Of a stretch of DNA of 64,000 nt, positions 26,769 to 37,064 are shown piece after piece. The DNA comes from Brasilonema angustatum HA4187-MV1 (lineage in GTDB: Bacteria; Cyanobacteriota; Cyanobacteriia; Cyanobacteriales; Nostocaceae), in contig JAHHGV010000005.1 in the NCBI GenBank assembly GCA_019359695.1, forward strand, positions 62,001 through 126,000, given 5' to 3'. The position numbers were made by a program, and so were the translations under genes. The number at the start of each line of letters is the position of its first letter. Positions within the stretch are counted from its first letter, which is position 1. The notes under the pieces are model-generated. The model was not told where the DNA came from, ran no database searches, and was given only the letters and a program-made list of their open reading frames with translations.

Positions 26769-29700
26769 ATGAATTACCTTTTATACTCTTTTACTCAGGC
26801 AGTGAACATCTACCCCGCCTCCGACTTATTTTTGCGACATCGCCTGCAAGTCGTAGAGGAATTGTGGGAGTCGGTTCTGCGCCAAGAGTGTGGTCAAAAG
26901 ATGGTAGACTTGCTGCGGCAACTACAGGATTTGTGTTCCCCAGAGGGACAAGCAATCAACGACCAAGCTTCCTCTGTGTTCAAGTTGATAGAACAGCTCA
27001 ATATCAACGAAGCAATTCGAGCAGCTCGTGCTTTCGCTTTGTATTTTCAGTTGATTAACATCATAGAGCAGGACAACGAACAAAAACAGCAATTAATTCG
27101 TTATGAGGTAGAAACAGAGTCAACAACTCAAGAAACTCTACCAGATTTCATCTGTTCATCAAACCAAGAAGAAGCAGAAAATCCTGTTAACAGTGGACTT
27201 GGAGCAGATTTGTTGACAAAAAGTTGGCAAGCAAACTCCAATAGTAAACGAAAAGGAACTTTCGCCAGTTTGTTGCCTTATTTATTCAATTTAAACGTCC
27301 CACCACAGCAAATTCAACGTCTGATTGCACAGTTGGACGTGCAGCTTGTATTTACAGCTCACCCAACAGAAATTGTTCGACATACAATCCGTGATAAGCA
27401 GCGGCGAGTGGTTCAACTGTTACAACAGCTAGATGTGGTGGAAAAACGTTCTACGAACGGTAGTCCTTCGTGGGAAGTCGAGGAAGTGCGAGAACAACTG
27501 CTCGAAGAAATTCGCTTGTGGTGGCGTACCGACGAATTACACCAGTTTAAACCTTCAGTACTTGATGAAGTAGATTATGCCTTGCACTACTTCCAAGAAG
27601 TTTTATTTGATACTATTCCTCATTTGCACAAACGTTTCAAACACGCATTGTCTAGCACTTTTCCCTGGTTGGAACCTCCTGAGAAAAACTTCTGTAAGTT
27701 TGGCTCTTGGGTAGGAGCAGACAGAGATGGAAATCCATCTGTGACACCAGAAATTACCTGGCAAACAGCTTGTTATCAGCGCAATATTGTGCTAGAGAAA
27801 TACATCAAGTCGGTAAAGCAGTTGATAAACTTGTTGAGTTTATCGCTGCACTGGAGTGATATCTTACCAGACTTGCTCGAATCTTTAGAGTTGGAGCAGT
27901 CTCAACTGAGTGAAGTATACGATCAACTGGCTTTGCGGTTTCGACAAGAACCATATCGGCTGAAGCTATCTTATGTACTCAAGCGCCTGGAAAATACTCG
28001 CGATCGCAACCTAGCTCTGTACAAACGAGAACCCCTAAAAAACGAGAATATCCCAATTTACCATTCAGGAGCAGATTTTTTAGCAGAACTACGCTTGATT
28101 GAACACAACTTGACAGAAACAGGTTTGAGTTGTCGAGAATTGGAACATCTAATCTGTCAGGTAGAAATTTTTGGTTTTAACTTAACACATCTCGACATCC
28201 GCCAAGAATCATCCCGTCACTCTGATGCTTTAAATGAAGTTATAGAATACTTGGGAGTTTTAAAAGTCCCTTACGACGAACTATCAGAAGAACAGAGAAC
28301 TGCTTGGCTGGTTGAAGAACTGCAAACACGCCGCCCGTTAATTCCAGCAGAACTGCCATTTTCCGAAAAAACGAACGATGTGATTCAAACTTTACGGATG
28401 GTGCGATCGCTCCAACAAGAGTTTAGTCATCATATTTGCCAAACTTACATTATCAGCATGTGTCGCCAAGTAAGCGACGTGTTGGAAGTATTGCTACTGG
28501 CTAAAGAAGCTGGACTTTATGATCCGGGTACTGCTATTGGAAGCATTCAAGTTGTTCCCCTGTTTGAAACAGTAGAAGATTTGCAACGTTCCACAAGCGT
28601 TATGCGGGAACTGTTTACATTACCCTTGTACCGCGCTTTGCTAGCAGGAGGGTATAAAGCAGGGGAGCAGGGGAGCCAGTGCGTTGCGGGGGTTCCCCCC
28701 GTTGTAGCACCTGGCGTGAGCAGAGGAGCAGAGGAGCAGGGGAGCCAGTGCGTTGCGGGGGTTCCCCCCGTTGTAGCACCTGGCGTGAGCAGAGGAGCAG
28801 GAGAAGTTTCTTCCTCTACCTCCCAATCCACATCACCCTTAACTCCCAATTTGCAAGAAGTGATGCTGGGGTATTCTGACAGCAACAAAGATTCAGGTTT
28901 CTTAAGCAGTAACTGGGAAATCCACAAAGCTCAAAAAGCACTACAGAAAATTGCAGAAGAATATGGTCTAAATTTGCGGATTTTTCATGGACGCGGTGGT
29001 TCTGTTGGACGCGGCGGTGGTCCATCTTATGAAGCTATTTTGGCTCAGCCCGGTCACAGTATCAATGGACGAATCAAAATTACCGAACAAGGAGAAGTTC
29101 TGGCTTCTAAATATTCCTTACCGGATTTAGCGCTGTACAACCTGGAAACGATCAGCTCTGCTGTTATTCAAGCTAGCTTGCTGCGGACGGGGTTCGATGA
29201 TATTGAACCTTGGAATGAAATTATGGAAGAATTAGCAGCGCGATCGCGTGTTCACTATCGCAACCTCATCTACGAACAACCTGATTTTATTGACTTCTTC
29301 CATCAAGTCACCCCCATTGAGGAAATTAGCCAGCTGCAAATTAGCTCCCGTCCAGCCCGTCGTCCATCTGGTAAGAAAGATTTAAGCAGCTTACGGGCAA
29401 TTCCTTGGGTTTTCAGCTGGACGCAAACCCGATTCTTACTACCTTCTTGGTACGGTGTTGGTACAGCTTTGCAAGAATTCTTGAACGAAGAACCAGAAGA
29501 ACATTTGAAGTTACTGCGTTATTTTTATATCAAATGGCCCTTCTTCAAAATGGTGATTTCTAAAGCAGAAATGACCTTAGCTAAAGTAGACTTGCAAATG
29601 GCACACCAATATGTTCAACAATTGTCCAATCCTGAAGACAAACCCCGTTTTGAGCAAGTTTTTGAACAAATTGCTAGTGAATACTACTTGACAAGGGATT

Positions 29701-29951
29701 TGGTTTTGCAAATCACCGGTCATCAACGGCTTTTGGATGGAGACCCCGTATTGCAGCGCTCAGTCCAGTTACGTAATGCTACAATTGTGCCCCTAGGCTT
29801 CATACAAATTGCCTTGCTCAAGCGCCTGCGCGAATCTCGAACAAATGTGACATCTGGAGTGATTCACTCTCGTTACAGTAAAGGCGAGTTGTTACGAGGA
29901 GCATTATTAACTATCAACGGTATTGCCGCAGGCATGAGAAATACTGGTTGA
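26769..29951 (+). CDS. ppc: Phosphoenolpyruvate carboxylase with in-frame repeat insertion
   Basis: A 1060-residue PEP carboxylase, which makes oxaloacetate from PEP and bicarbonate. Active-site blocks are intact: [19 protein letters not shown] (catalytic His), [52 protein letters not shown], and the C-terminal [10 protein letters not shown]. Between LYRALLAG and [10 protein letters not shown], about residues 630-690, lies a Gly/Ser/Pro-rich insert made of two nearly identical 23-residue units ([20 protein letters not shown]). The insert lies at a surface loop just before a catalytic block and keeps the frame, so the enzyme is probably functional. Confidence 0.96.
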   Translation: MNYLLYSFTQAVNIYPASDLFLRHRLQVVEELWESVLRQECGQKMVDLLRQLQDLCSPEGQAINDQASSVFKLIEQLNINEAIRAARAFALYFQLINIIEQDNEQKQQLIRYEVETESTTQETLPDFICSSNQEEAENPVNSGLGADLLTKSWQANSNSKRKGTFASLLPYLFNLNVPPQQIQRLIAQLDVQLVFTAHPTEIVRHTIRDKQRRVVQLLQQLDVVEKRSTNGSPSWEVEEVREQLLEEIRLWWRTDELHQFKPSVLDEVDYALHYFQEVLFDTIPHLHKRFKHALSSTFPWLEPPEKNFCKFGSWVGADRDGNPSVTPEITWQTACYQRNIVLEKYIKSVKQLINLLSLSLHWSDILPDLLESLELEQSQLSEVYDQLALRFRQEPYRLKLSYVLKRLENTRDRNLALYKREPLKNENIPIYHSGADFLAELRLIEHNLTETGLSCRELEHLICQVEIFGFNLTHLDIRQESSRHSDALNEVIEYLGVLKVPYDELSEEQRTAWLVEELQTRRPLIPAELPFSEKTNDVIQTLRMVRSLQQEFSHHICQTYIISMCRQVSDVLEVLLLAKEAGLYDPGTAIGSIQVVPLFETVEDLQRSTSVMRELFTLPLYRALLAGGYKAGEQGSQCVAGVPPVVAPGVSRGAEEQGSQCVAGVPPVVAPGVSRGAGEVSSSTSQSTSPLTPNLQEVMLGYSDSNKDSGFLSSNWEIHKAQKALQKIAEEYGLNLRIFHGRGGSVGRGGGPSYEAILAQPGHSINGRIKITEQGEVLASKYSLPDLALYNLETISSAVIQASLLRTGFDDIEPWNEIMEELAARSRVHYRNLIYEQPDFIDFFHQVTPIEEISQLQISSRPARRPSGKKDLSSLRAIPWVFSWTQTRFLLPSWYGVGTALQEFLNEEPEEHLKLLRYFYIKWPFFKMVISKAEMTLAKVDLQMAHQYVQQLSNPEDKPRFEQVFEQIASEYYLTRDLVLQITGHQRLLDGDPVLQRSVQLRNATIVPLGFIQIALLKRLRESRTNVTSGVIHSRYSKGELLRGALLTINGIAAGMRNTG
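28662..28801. repeat. Tandem 69-bp repeat inside ppc
   Basis: Two copies of a 69-bp unit, one starting at 28671 and the next at 28740, lie inside ppc in frame. Each contains GCGTTGCGGGGGTTCCCCCC, itself partly palindromic, and GAGCAGAGGAGCAG purine repeats like those found between genes in this genome. Confidence 0.9.
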
Positions 29952-30031
29952 TTTGTTATACAAAGTCATTAGTCAAAAGTCGTGAAACATTGACTCTTGA
30001 CTAATGACTAATGATTAATGATTAATGACTA

Positions 30032-30286
30032 ATGACTAAAAATCGGACTCTCACTTGTACCTTTGTAGCCCTGCTGTCAGGATTTTTGGGAGGTTACATC
30101 GGAGGACAAATCACCTTAAGTCTCCACAGTCAGAAGTGTCAAAACCAAACTTGGGGATTGAAGGAGATGTGTAATGTTTTAATTACACCAGGGGCAGTTT
30201 GGCAGGGTAGCACAACAGGACTGTGGACTGGAACTGTGTTGGGTGCATTTGTTGGGGGTTCAGTGACACGGCAAACTCGGGAGTGA
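30032..30286 (+). CDS. Small membrane protein, hypothetical
   Basis: An 84-residue protein with two probable membrane segments rich in glycine-zipper spacing (FVALLSGFLGGYIGGQITL and TGTVLGAFVGGSV) around a loop with two cysteines. It is preceded by TAATGAC heptamers. It follows ppc on the same strand after 80 bp. No family recognised. Confidence 0.6.
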   Translation: MTKNRTLTCTFVALLSGFLGGYIGGQITLSLHSQKCQNQTWGLKEMCNVLITPGAVWQGSTTGLWTGTVLGAFVGGSVTRQTRE

Positions 30287-30393
30287 GGGATTGAGGGAGT
30301 CACAGAGTCAGAGAGTGTTAGCAAAGCGAGCCGTAGGCTGGGAGTTATTTCTCGCCCTGCTCCCTGTGCTCCCTGCTCCCTGTGCTCCTTGCT

Positions 30394-30783
30394 TTACAAC
30401 CCGTCAGTAGGGGCTGTTGGCGTTCGTCGATGACTCAAAGTTCTCCAGGTGTTAGTTCTGGTGTCAAAACAACGCCAAGTAGCCCCAGAAGACTCCCGGT
30501 AGCAAAACAGAGAGCGATCGCCAGCGTTAAGATTATCAGTTAAATAGTAAACAATTCCTCTAAAAGGATGAGTTTTTCGACTCAACCGTTTAGCTACTGC
30601 TTGATTGGGACATTCTACGACAAACACGGATTGTCCATCTAAATGACCCAAAGAGAAGATGCACATGCGCAAAATGGCTCGCAGCCAGCTTTCTGAGCTA
30701 TCAAAATAATCATCAATAATTTTGTTAGTGAGAGCTTTTTCTAGAGCACGGTCTTTTTTCTGAGGAGTGTGAGGGTCTGACAT
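30394..30783 (-). CDS. Conserved cyanobacterial hypothetical protein
   Basis: A 129-residue soluble protein from the ATG at 30783 (MSDPHTPQKKDRALEKALTN); the upstream extension of the frame looks like untranslated sequence. It reads LRMCIFSLGHLDGQSVFVVE and later YYLTDNL. I recognise no catalytic motif. Codon use looks normal and the frame is clean, so it is probably a real gene. Confidence 0.6.
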   Translation of the reverse strand: MSDPHTPQKKDRALEKALTNKIIDDYFDSSESWLRAILRMCIFSLGHLDGQSVFVVECPNQAVAKRLSRKTHPFRGIVYYLTDNLNAGDRSLFCYRESSGATWRCFDTRTNTWRTLSHRRTPTAPTDGL

Positions 30784-31000
30784 AGCGCAACAATTATGCT
30801 TTACCGTTGGTTTGAGATTAAACCAAAAGCTCCAAAAGTGACAAGCGTATGTCGAAACATACACTTCATTTAGTTCAAAGTGAGTCAAGAACTAGGGGTG
30901 TAAGGGTGTAAGGGTATAAGGGAATAGGGGATATAAGAGTGTGGGGGGCTTGTATCTTTCGGTTCCAGGACAGAGGTGTACAAAAATACAAATCCCTCTT

Positions 31001-31114
31001 ATACCCTTTCACAAAAATCCTGATACATTTGACTCCCCCTACTTCCCCTACTTCCCCTACTTCCCCTACTCCCCCACTTGCCCACCATGTTCTAACTTTA
31101 AAGTGAAACGGTAT
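31001..31114. repeat. MITE-like repeat, copy B
   Basis: A 114-bp element with ends ATACCCTTTCAC and GTGAAACGGTAT, an internal TGATACATTTG, and a middle of CTTCCCCTA tandem units. It has the same architecture and length as copy A at 12734-12850, differing mainly in the low-complexity centre. Confidence 0.75.
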
Positions 31115-31325
31115 TACCCCTAAACCTCTACGCCTTAGCTTCGGTCAAAAACAACTGCCTGATGTAATCCTCCATATACCGAGCTTTTTGCCTACGCTGA
31201 CTTTGTTGTGTTCACAAAGCCTGGTAAAATTCTCTAGTAAGGTAATTCAAACAGTGAACAGTGAACAGTAAAAATTGATAACTGATAACTGTTAACTGAT
31301 AACTGGTAACTGATAAGAAACTGCC

Positions 31326-31631
31326 ATGACTGCTGAAATTAACCAACAAAGCCAAACAACTAAAGGTGCTGATGCAGTTGATGAAGCAATTGCAAGCGGA
31401 ATAGATTTTGATGGTTCCCCTATTCCCCCCGCGAAACTAGAACTTTATCACAAAGTCATGGGGCTAGAAGGAAACAGACAGCGCAGTGGTGTCAGCAACA
31501 CGATGCGATCGCGAATTGTGCGAATTGGTGCAAAGCACATACCCCAAGAAGAACTCAACCAACAACTGACAGATGCTGGTTTTGCGGCGTTAAAAGAAAA
31601 AGAAATTGCCTTCTTCTACGGAGGAAAGTGA
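31326..31631 (+). CDS. Conserved small hypothetical protein
   Basis: A 101-residue, hydrophilic protein: GADAVDEAIASGIDFDGSPI near the start, RSGVSNTMRSRIVRIGAKH in the middle and EKEIAFFYGG at the end. The ATG follows an AT-rich leader with TAACTGA tandem repeats. It looks like a genuine cyanobacterial gene but I cannot name a family or function. The cupin gene follows 36 bp downstream. Confidence 0.65.
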   Translation: MTAEINQQSQTTKGADAVDEAIASGIDFDGSPIPPAKLELYHKVMGLEGNRQRSGVSNTMRSRIVRIGAKHIPQEELNQQLTDAGFAALKEKEIAFFYGGK

Positions 31632-31667
31632 TACCATTTAGCCGTATCTTCACTTAAGGTGTGAGGC

Positions 31668-32105
31668 ATGAAACTTAAACAAGTTCTTCTTGTAGTCTTG
31701 CTTGTAATCATGCTTGGAGTTGGGTACTCTAGTATCTCATTTGCACAGGCTACACCAAACCAAGTTACATCACAGCTAACCAGTGTTCTCAAAATAAAAA
31801 CTAGCGAGTTACCAAAGGTATCAGAGTTAGAAGGCGAAATTTTAACGCTAACCATAGCACCAGGAGACATAGGTATCTGGCATACACATGGCTCGCCTGC
31901 ATTTGCTTACGTAATTAGCGGTGAGTGCATCGTTGATTCTCGCTCAGGCGAGCCTTCAATTACATTACCTGCTGGCAAAGCCATTATGGAACCGATTAAT
32001 GTTGTTGGGCGTGCTAGGAATCCTAGTTTAACAGAGCCAGCGAAATTGGTATTATTTCAGCTTAGAAAGCCTGGGACTGCTTTCCTAGACGTTGTTTCTC
32101 AATAA
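31668..32105 (+). CDS. Secreted cupin-domain protein
   Basis: A 145-residue protein with a signal peptide (LLVVLLVIMLGVGYSSISFA, cut after FAQA). The cupin barrel has GDIGIWHTHGSPAFAYVISG with two metal-ligand histidines, then LPAGKAIMEP as the second cupin motif. Probably exported to the periplasm. Ligand or reaction unknown. A partial ATACCATTT repeat end lies in its leader at 31631. Confidence 0.8.
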   Translation: MKLKQVLLVVLLVIMLGVGYSSISFAQATPNQVTSQLTSVLKIKTSELPKVSELEGEILTLTIAPGDIGIWHTHGSPAFAYVISGECIVDSRSGEPSITLPAGKAIMEPINVVGRARNPSLTEPAKLVLFQLRKPGTAFLDVVSQ

Positions 32106-32152
32106 GAATTTAACGCCAGTCGGCTCTGTTTGAACCGGAGGGAGTTTTTTGG

Positions 32153-32752
32153 TTAGCTTGAATACCAAAAATCCGTGACACTGTATCCCAAATCTGCCAA
32201 CATTTGCCGTAGCAGTGGTAAACTTAGCCCAATCACGTTGCTATGGCAACCTTCGATTTTTTCCACAAACAAACCACCGCGACCTTCAAGAGCAAAAGCA
32301 CCAGCACACTTTAAAGGTTCACCTGTGGCGACATATGCCGAAATCGTCTCACTGCTAAGTTGAGCAAAGTAAACTCTTGTTACCTGACATCTAACCAAAG
32401 TATGATTTTGGCAAAGGTCAATTAAGGCATGACCTGTGTAAAGATCACCAAAATGACCTTGCATTTTTTGCCAGCGTTGACGTGCTTCTTCGGGATTTGC
32501 TGGTTTACCATGAATTTCCCGGTTAACAGCCAAAACAGAATCGCAACCGATAATCAGAGACGATGGAAACTGAGGGGCTACAGTTTCTGCTTTTCGCTGA
32601 GCTAAAATTTGCACTAATTGTGCAGGATCATCTGTTTGGACTTGCGACTCGTCAAAATCACTGGGACAAACCAAAGGTTCAATCCCAGCTATTTGTAGTA
32701 AGCGGCGTCGTGCGACAGAAGCAGAGGCGAGTACAAAGGGTGGAATACCCAT
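32153..32752 (-). CDS. Maf-like nucleoside triphosphate pyrophosphatase
   Basis: A 199-residue Maf/HAM1-fold protein that hydrolyses non-canonical or modified nucleotides to monophosphates. The family N-terminus [19 protein letters not shown], the central [13 protein letters not shown] with its catalytic Asp, and [18 protein letters not shown] are clear. Only 18 bp separate it from the upstream PsbP-like gene, so the two are probably co-transcribed. Confidence 0.9.
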   Translation of the reverse strand: MGIPPFVLASASVARRRLLQIAGIEPLVCPSDFDESQVQTDDPAQLVQILAQRKAETVAPQFPSSLIIGCDSVLAVNREIHGKPANPEEARQRWQKMQGHFGDLYTGHALIDLCQNHTLVRCQVTRVYFAQLSSETISAYVATGEPLKCAGAFALEGRGGLFVEKIEGCHSNVIGLSLPLLRQMLADLGYSVTDFWYSS

Positions 32753-32770
32753 AGCAGATAGTACTAATCA

Positions 32771-33313
32771 CTAGTAAACTGAGAAAGATTCTACTGATTC
32801 TTCAATTAATCCTTTCACTCTACCCCAACGTCTTTCAGGAATTGAGGCGTTGATTGTAAAAAGTTTGCCACGGCTAACAGCAACACTAGCAAGGTTATGG
32901 CGTTGTTGGTTGTTAGGTAGTGCGATCGCATACTCTAAGAGATAGTATGTTGTTCCGTTCGATTCGCGCTCTTCGGCATCGACTAATTCAGCTTTGCGAC
33001 CGGAACCTTCAGGAGCAAGAGCCTTTTTTCCCAACCTATATCCTACCTCTGTTGGTGTCCCTAATTCTTTGAGAGTTTTGCCTTCTGGAACTGGACTAAT
33101 CACTACAGAGATATTTTCACTAATCTCAATGATGTCGTGGAACACCACATCTGGACCGTCGGCAACTTTAACTTGCACCCAGCCGTTAGGATATGAAAAC
33201 TCATAGCCATTAGTAGTGTCTACATAACTTCGTCCAACCGCCGCCGCTACATTAGAATGACTGAAGCTGAAGGCAAACACCAAGAGCAAAATGAATATAA
33301 TTTTTTTCCACAT
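32771..33313 (-). CDS. PsbP-like photosystem II protein
   Basis: About 180 residues from the ATG at 33313, chosen for its AAAGGAAA ribosome site and because the next residues form a signal peptide (IIFILLLVFAFSFSHSNVAA). The mature part has the PsbP fold blocks VDTTNGYEFSYPNGWVQVKV and YYLLEYAIALP, ending LIEESVESFSVY. It binds the lumenal side of photosystem II or helps its assembly. No lipobox cysteine is visible, unlike many CyanoP lipoproteins. Confidence 0.85.
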   Translation of the reverse strand: MWKKIIFILLLVFAFSFSHSNVAAAVGRSYVDTTNGYEFSYPNGWVQVKVADGPDVVFHDIIEISENISVVISPVPEGKTLKELGTPTEVGYRLGKKALAPEGSGRKAELVDAEERESNGTTYYLLEYAIALPNNQQRHNLASVAVSRGKLFTINASIPERRWGRVKGLIEESVESFSVY

Positions 33314-33382
33314 TTTTACAATTTCCTTTAGGCTGGAAGCAACACAAGGGAAGTTCATATTTCGTTTTTCATTGTCCCATGT

Positions 33383-34006
33383 ATGCTGACAACTTACGAA
33401 CTGCGCTGGTTTTCTCCTGGCACGATACCGGAAAATATTGAAAGTTGGTTTAAGCAGAATTGTCTGATAGACCCTATGCAACTACCAGAAGAACGCACGG
33501 ATGTATATCTTTACTCACCAAAGTGTGATTTCTTAGGAATCAAACTGCGTCAAGGACGGCTGGAAGTCAAGTGGCGCAAAGCACAATTAGGCGCTGTGGG
33601 TTTTGGCGATTTTGTAGAAGGTAAGGCAGAGAAATGGAGTAAGTGGCTGTGTTGTGATGATACAGAAGAAAGTTTTCAAATAAACCTCGTTCTGGGCAAT
33701 TCCTCATGGGTGAATGTCCAGAAAGTTCGCCATTCCCAACTTTACCAAGTTTTACCAGAATTTCCACCACAACCCGTTTGTGCAGATGAGCATATCGAAA
33801 ACGGTTGTACAGTAGAACTTACCCATCTGATCATTCAAGGGAATGCTTGGTGGAGTCTTGCATTTGAAGCTTTTGGTGAGGATGCTTGTTTGATGGAGAA
33901 TCTTCAGACAACAGCAAGTTGGGTATTTGATACTTATCGCGAGTTAAAGTTAGAGGCTGTTAATTCTTACGCATTCCCTAGTTGGTTAGCACTGGTTCAT
34001 AAATAA
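33383..34006 (+). CDS. CYTH-like conserved hypothetical protein
   Basis: A 207-residue soluble protein divergent from the PsbP-like gene (70 bp between starts). ELRWFSPGTIPENIESWF, then ERTDVYLYSPKCDFLGIKLR and RLEVKWRK, alternate strands as in CYTH-type tunnel folds, but the classical ExExK is not obvious. I cannot assign a reaction. A clean frame and a cyanobacterial composition make it a real gene. Confidence 0.65.
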   Translation: MLTTYELRWFSPGTIPENIESWFKQNCLIDPMQLPEERTDVYLYSPKCDFLGIKLRQGRLEVKWRKAQLGAVGFGDFVEGKAEKWSKWLCCDDTEESFQINLVLGNSSWVNVQKVRHSQLYQVLPEFPPQPVCADEHIENGCTVELTHLIIQGNAWWSLAFEAFGEDACLMENLQTTASWVFDTYRELKLEAVNSYAFPSWLALVHK

Positions 34007-34366
34007 GCGTCAAAAAACAAGCAAAAATCACCCACAAGGGTACTGCTGTACTCAAGAACATTGAGCTACCATTTGAGAGAATCAAGTAATTTCAAGGTTT
34101 ATCATGTAACTATAGTTACTTTTTAAAATGGAAAAGCCCAGCAATAACGATAAAAATAGAGTCAAATTTGAGACGCTAAAAATACGATAGTACTCAGCAA
34201 TCATTAATCCGAAAAGTAGCAGTCACTTATAATGAGTAGCTGGCTAAAAAATGAATAGCCTTTGCCTAGGAAAAGCTATATCCAAAATCAGTTCATGACT
34301 TTGTTATGAACAAATTTGAATGGCGAGATGAATCACAGTCAATTTCATTAATTAAGGAACAAGTCT
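34007..34366. other. Intergenic region
   Basis: About 360 bp before the DUF2278 gene, AT-rich, with no repeat array. A short frame at 34306 overlaps the start of the next gene out of frame and is not supported. The region should hold that gene's promoter. Confidence 0.4.
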
Positions 34367-35410
34367 ATGAGTTTAAGCGAAGGTTATGGTGTATTAAAAT
34401 GTCATGCGATCGCAGGACAAAAGGAACTTGGTCAAGGCACTCCCCACTATCAAGTTCATGTCAAGGACAATCAGTTTTCTTATCGTCTAGCAATCAATGT
34501 TAGGTCAAGTCAGCAACCCTTTGATTTGCTATATTTTATCGATGATAATTTTGAACATTTCATCACCGACAAACTTGATCAATTGGACTTTGGCTTTAAA
34601 AAGCTTGAAAATTCAGATAGGCAACCAGGAAAAATTGCCCTAGACTACATCCGGGGTAATTTATTTAAAGTCAATCAGATGAAACCATTGCCCTTCAATG
34701 TACCAGGAGAAAACAACGATCTCAACGAGTTGATTGACTCGTACATTCAACGGGCCATTGAAACTCAAGCGGTTGTCTATGCTTTCGGCGAACCTTGGGG
34801 ACCAGAAAATAAGTCTGATAAAGTGTTCGGCTTCCAACCAGGAAGAGGCGTTCATAATCTTCATATGAACCAAGGTAACAGCGGTAGCTTTGCCAAGGAA
34901 AATGGAATTTTCCAAGATGGGGCGTTATTAATTCATTACCCATCCGCACTATCGTCTGGTGATCACTGGGTTGCAGTATTCTTTGCATTTCAGTCGCAGT
35001 CCTTCCATACTGATGATCGCACTGGTAACCCTATAGATAAGATTGTAGGAAGTGAACCAGTACAACCAGGAACTCCAGCAGTGAAGGCGCAGGTCAAAAT
35101 CATTGCTGCTTTAGTGAATCCTCGTGGAGAAGATTCTGGCAAAGAGTCAGTTACTTTAATAAACTCTTCACCAGAAAAGATAGATTTGAATGGCTGGGCA
35201 ATTGCTGATAAACTCAAGCGCAAGCAACCTCTTGATGGGTTTAGCATTGAGCCTGGTGGAGTGATTACAGTACCTTTAAGTCCAGAAAATATTCAGCTTT
35301 CTAATGATGGTGGAATCCTCTCTCTTCTTGATTCGGAAGGGACAAAAGTTGACGGTGTTTCTTACACCAAAGAAGATGTTAAAGAGCAAGGGTGGACTTT
35401 AGTTTTTTGA
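34367..35410 (+). CDS. DUF2278 (YukJ-like) protein with lamin-tail domain
   Basis: A 347-residue protein. Residues 1-220 are DUF2278/YukJ (EGYGVLKCHAIAGQ, HYQVHVKD, VYAFGEPWGPENKSDKVFGF, GVHNLHMNQGN, and DGALLIHYP). Residues about 240-345 are a lamin-tail-like immunoglobulin domain (VTLINSSPEKIDLNGWAIAD). Both domains are known together. The molecular function is unknown; similar proteins are linked to extracellular or toxin-related contexts. Confidence 0.82.
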   Translation: MSLSEGYGVLKCHAIAGQKELGQGTPHYQVHVKDNQFSYRLAINVRSSQQPFDLLYFIDDNFEHFITDKLDQLDFGFKKLENSDRQPGKIALDYIRGNLFKVNQMKPLPFNVPGENNDLNELIDSYIQRAIETQAVVYAFGEPWGPENKSDKVFGFQPGRGVHNLHMNQGNSGSFAKENGIFQDGALLIHYPSALSSGDHWVAVFFAFQSQSFHTDDRTGNPIDKIVGSEPVQPGTPAVKAQVKIIAALVNPRGEDSGKESVTLINSSPEKIDLNGWAIADKLKRKQPLDGFSIEPGGVITVPLSPENIQLSNDGGILSLLDSEGTKVDGVSYTKEDVKEQGWTLVF

Positions 35411-35519
35411 TGCTACAACACCAATTTTGAATGCGTCAATTTGAGCGCAAGCGAGTGTTTTTACTTGAGTTTTTTTCCTCTCCATACTCCCCTTTGGGAA
35501 ATTGACCTTTTTTGAATTC

Positions 35520-35562
35520 AAAGTATGCCCTTTGAGTAGCTAGGGCATACTTTGAGTTTTTT
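35520..35562 (+). terminator. Rho-independent terminator after the DUF2278 gene
   Basis: Twelve-bp perfect arms (AAAGTATGCCCT and complement) with a 10-nt loop are followed by GAGTTTTTT. It lies 110 bp after the stop codon. Confidence 0.85.
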
Positions 35563-35758
35563 ACTTCCTACGGTGGAACTGCGACAGGATTTACGCACGA
35601 ACAACGTAACCATAGTCATTGCGACCTGAGGGAAGCAATCGCAACCTACTGTTTTTAGTAGTGCGTGCGTAAGTTCTATGCGAATTGCCCATAGCCTCCC
35701 GTAGGGCATATATTTGAATAGCTAGGGTCATGGTCGAATTGAAGAAGGACAGTTCTTG

Positions 35759-36424
35759 ATGCAACAGTTGATTAAAAATCTTGAAAGCTTATTAAACCTT
35801 TTTCTAAAATCTAATTGTCCTTTGTGTCAGCGTCCAACCTCCCAAGAATTCTGTCAAGACTGCACGAGACAGTTACAAAAATGCCATCTTAGGGATCATA
35901 ATCTTAAGCAAAAATCAATGCCCGTATTTGCATGGGGAACATATGGCGGTATCCTCAAGTCAGCAATCACTACAATGAAATATGCAAATCAACCCCAAAT
36001 TGCCCGTCCTTTAGGTCGATGGTTGGGAGAAGCATGGCTATTACATTCGCCTGTGCACAATAAAGTTGTAGTTGTTCCTATCCCACTCCACCCTGATAAG
36101 CAAAAAAACCGGGGATATAACCAAGCTGCATTGATAGCACAAAGTTTTTGCGAAACAACTGGATTAAAATTGAAACAGAATGGTTTGGCAAGGGTGCGAG
36201 CAACAGAAGCACAACATTCTTTATCAGCCTCCAAGCGAGCAAAAAATTTAGCTGAAGCCTTTGAAATAGGAAAAGATTTTCCTAGCCACCCAGAAGTATC
36301 AGTTCTTTTGATCGATGACATTTATACAACGGGTGCGACTGCTATATCTGCTATGCAAACACTCAATCAAGCTGGAATAAAAGTTATCGGGTTAGCAGCA
36401 ACTGCAGTTACCTTGAAAAGCTAG
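35759..36424 (+). CDS. comF: ComF family phosphoribosyltransferase-like protein
   Basis: A protein of about 221 residues from the ATG at 35759 (a TTG one codon earlier is also in frame). It has an N-terminal four-cysteine zinc knuckle (CPLCQRPTSQEFCQDC) and a C-terminal PRPP-binding loop (VLLIDDIYTTGATA), the ComF/GntX pattern. ComF proteins help take up single-stranded DNA in natural transformation. Conserved blocks YNQAALIA and RATEAQHSLSASKRAKNL fit. Confidence 0.9.
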   Translation: MQQLIKNLESLLNLFLKSNCPLCQRPTSQEFCQDCTRQLQKCHLRDHNLKQKSMPVFAWGTYGGILKSAITTMKYANQPQIARPLGRWLGEAWLLHSPVHNKVVVVPIPLHPDKQKNRGYNQAALIAQSFCETTGLKLKQNGLARVRATEAQHSLSASKRAKNLAEAFEIGKDFPSHPEVSVLLIDDIYTTGATAISAMQTLNQAGIKVIGLAATAVTLKS

Positions 36425-36549
36425 AAATTAATTTGATTGAATTTTGGATATTCGATTATTTTCCCACATTTTTTTATTAAATAGGCAAACTCTGCCTAAG
36501 AAAACTATAATTAACCAGATGATTCTGTTTTTGTGGGAATAATCTTTGG

Positions 36550-37011
36550 ATGAGAAATAAGAGTCTGGCTGTGGGATTGAAACAAGTTACAATCATTCCT
36601 GCCACGTTACTAGCGATTGTAATAAATACAACAGCAGCTTTTGCTCAAGCTAATAAGTTTTATAATCCGATTTCTATACCTGTTGGTAATCAAATTACCG
36701 ACACACTCTCTGACAAAGACATTCCCACAGGTCAAGGCGGATTTGCCCGTGATTACATGGTGAAGTTGAATAAGGGGGATAATTTAGTAATTGATTTGGC
36801 GTCTGAGAGTTTTGACTGTATGGTTACACTGCTATCATCCAATGGAACAACAATAGCAGAAAATGATGATGGTCCTGATGGTACCAGCAATTCCCTACTT
36901 TTTACCCGCATCGTGGAAACAGGTAATTATGTCATTCGCGTGCGGTCTTTTGGAGAAACTGGAATTGGACCTTTTAGACTGAAGGTGACACGACTACAGC
37001 CAGCTAAATGA
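36550..37011 (+). CDS. Secreted PPC-domain protein
   Basis: A 153-residue protein with a signal peptide (TLLAIVINTTAAFA, cut before QANK). The rest is one bacterial pre-peptidase C-terminal (PPC) domain: DYMVKLNKGDNLVIDLAS, then SFDCMVTLLSSNG, ENDDGPDGTSNSLL and GNYVIRVRSFG. Usually this domain follows a protease; here it stands alone, so a binding role outside the cytoplasm is likely. Confidence 0.8.
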   Translation: MRNKSLAVGLKQVTIIPATLLAIVINTTAAFAQANKFYNPISIPVGNQITDTLSDKDIPTGQGGFARDYMVKLNKGDNLVIDLASESFDCMVTLLSSNGTTIAENDDGPDGTSNSLLFTRIVETGNYVIRVRSFGETGIGPFRLKVTRLQPAK

Positions 37012-37064
37012 AATTATGAATTCCAAATTATTGCAAATTATGAATGAGAAAACTTTTTGATAAT

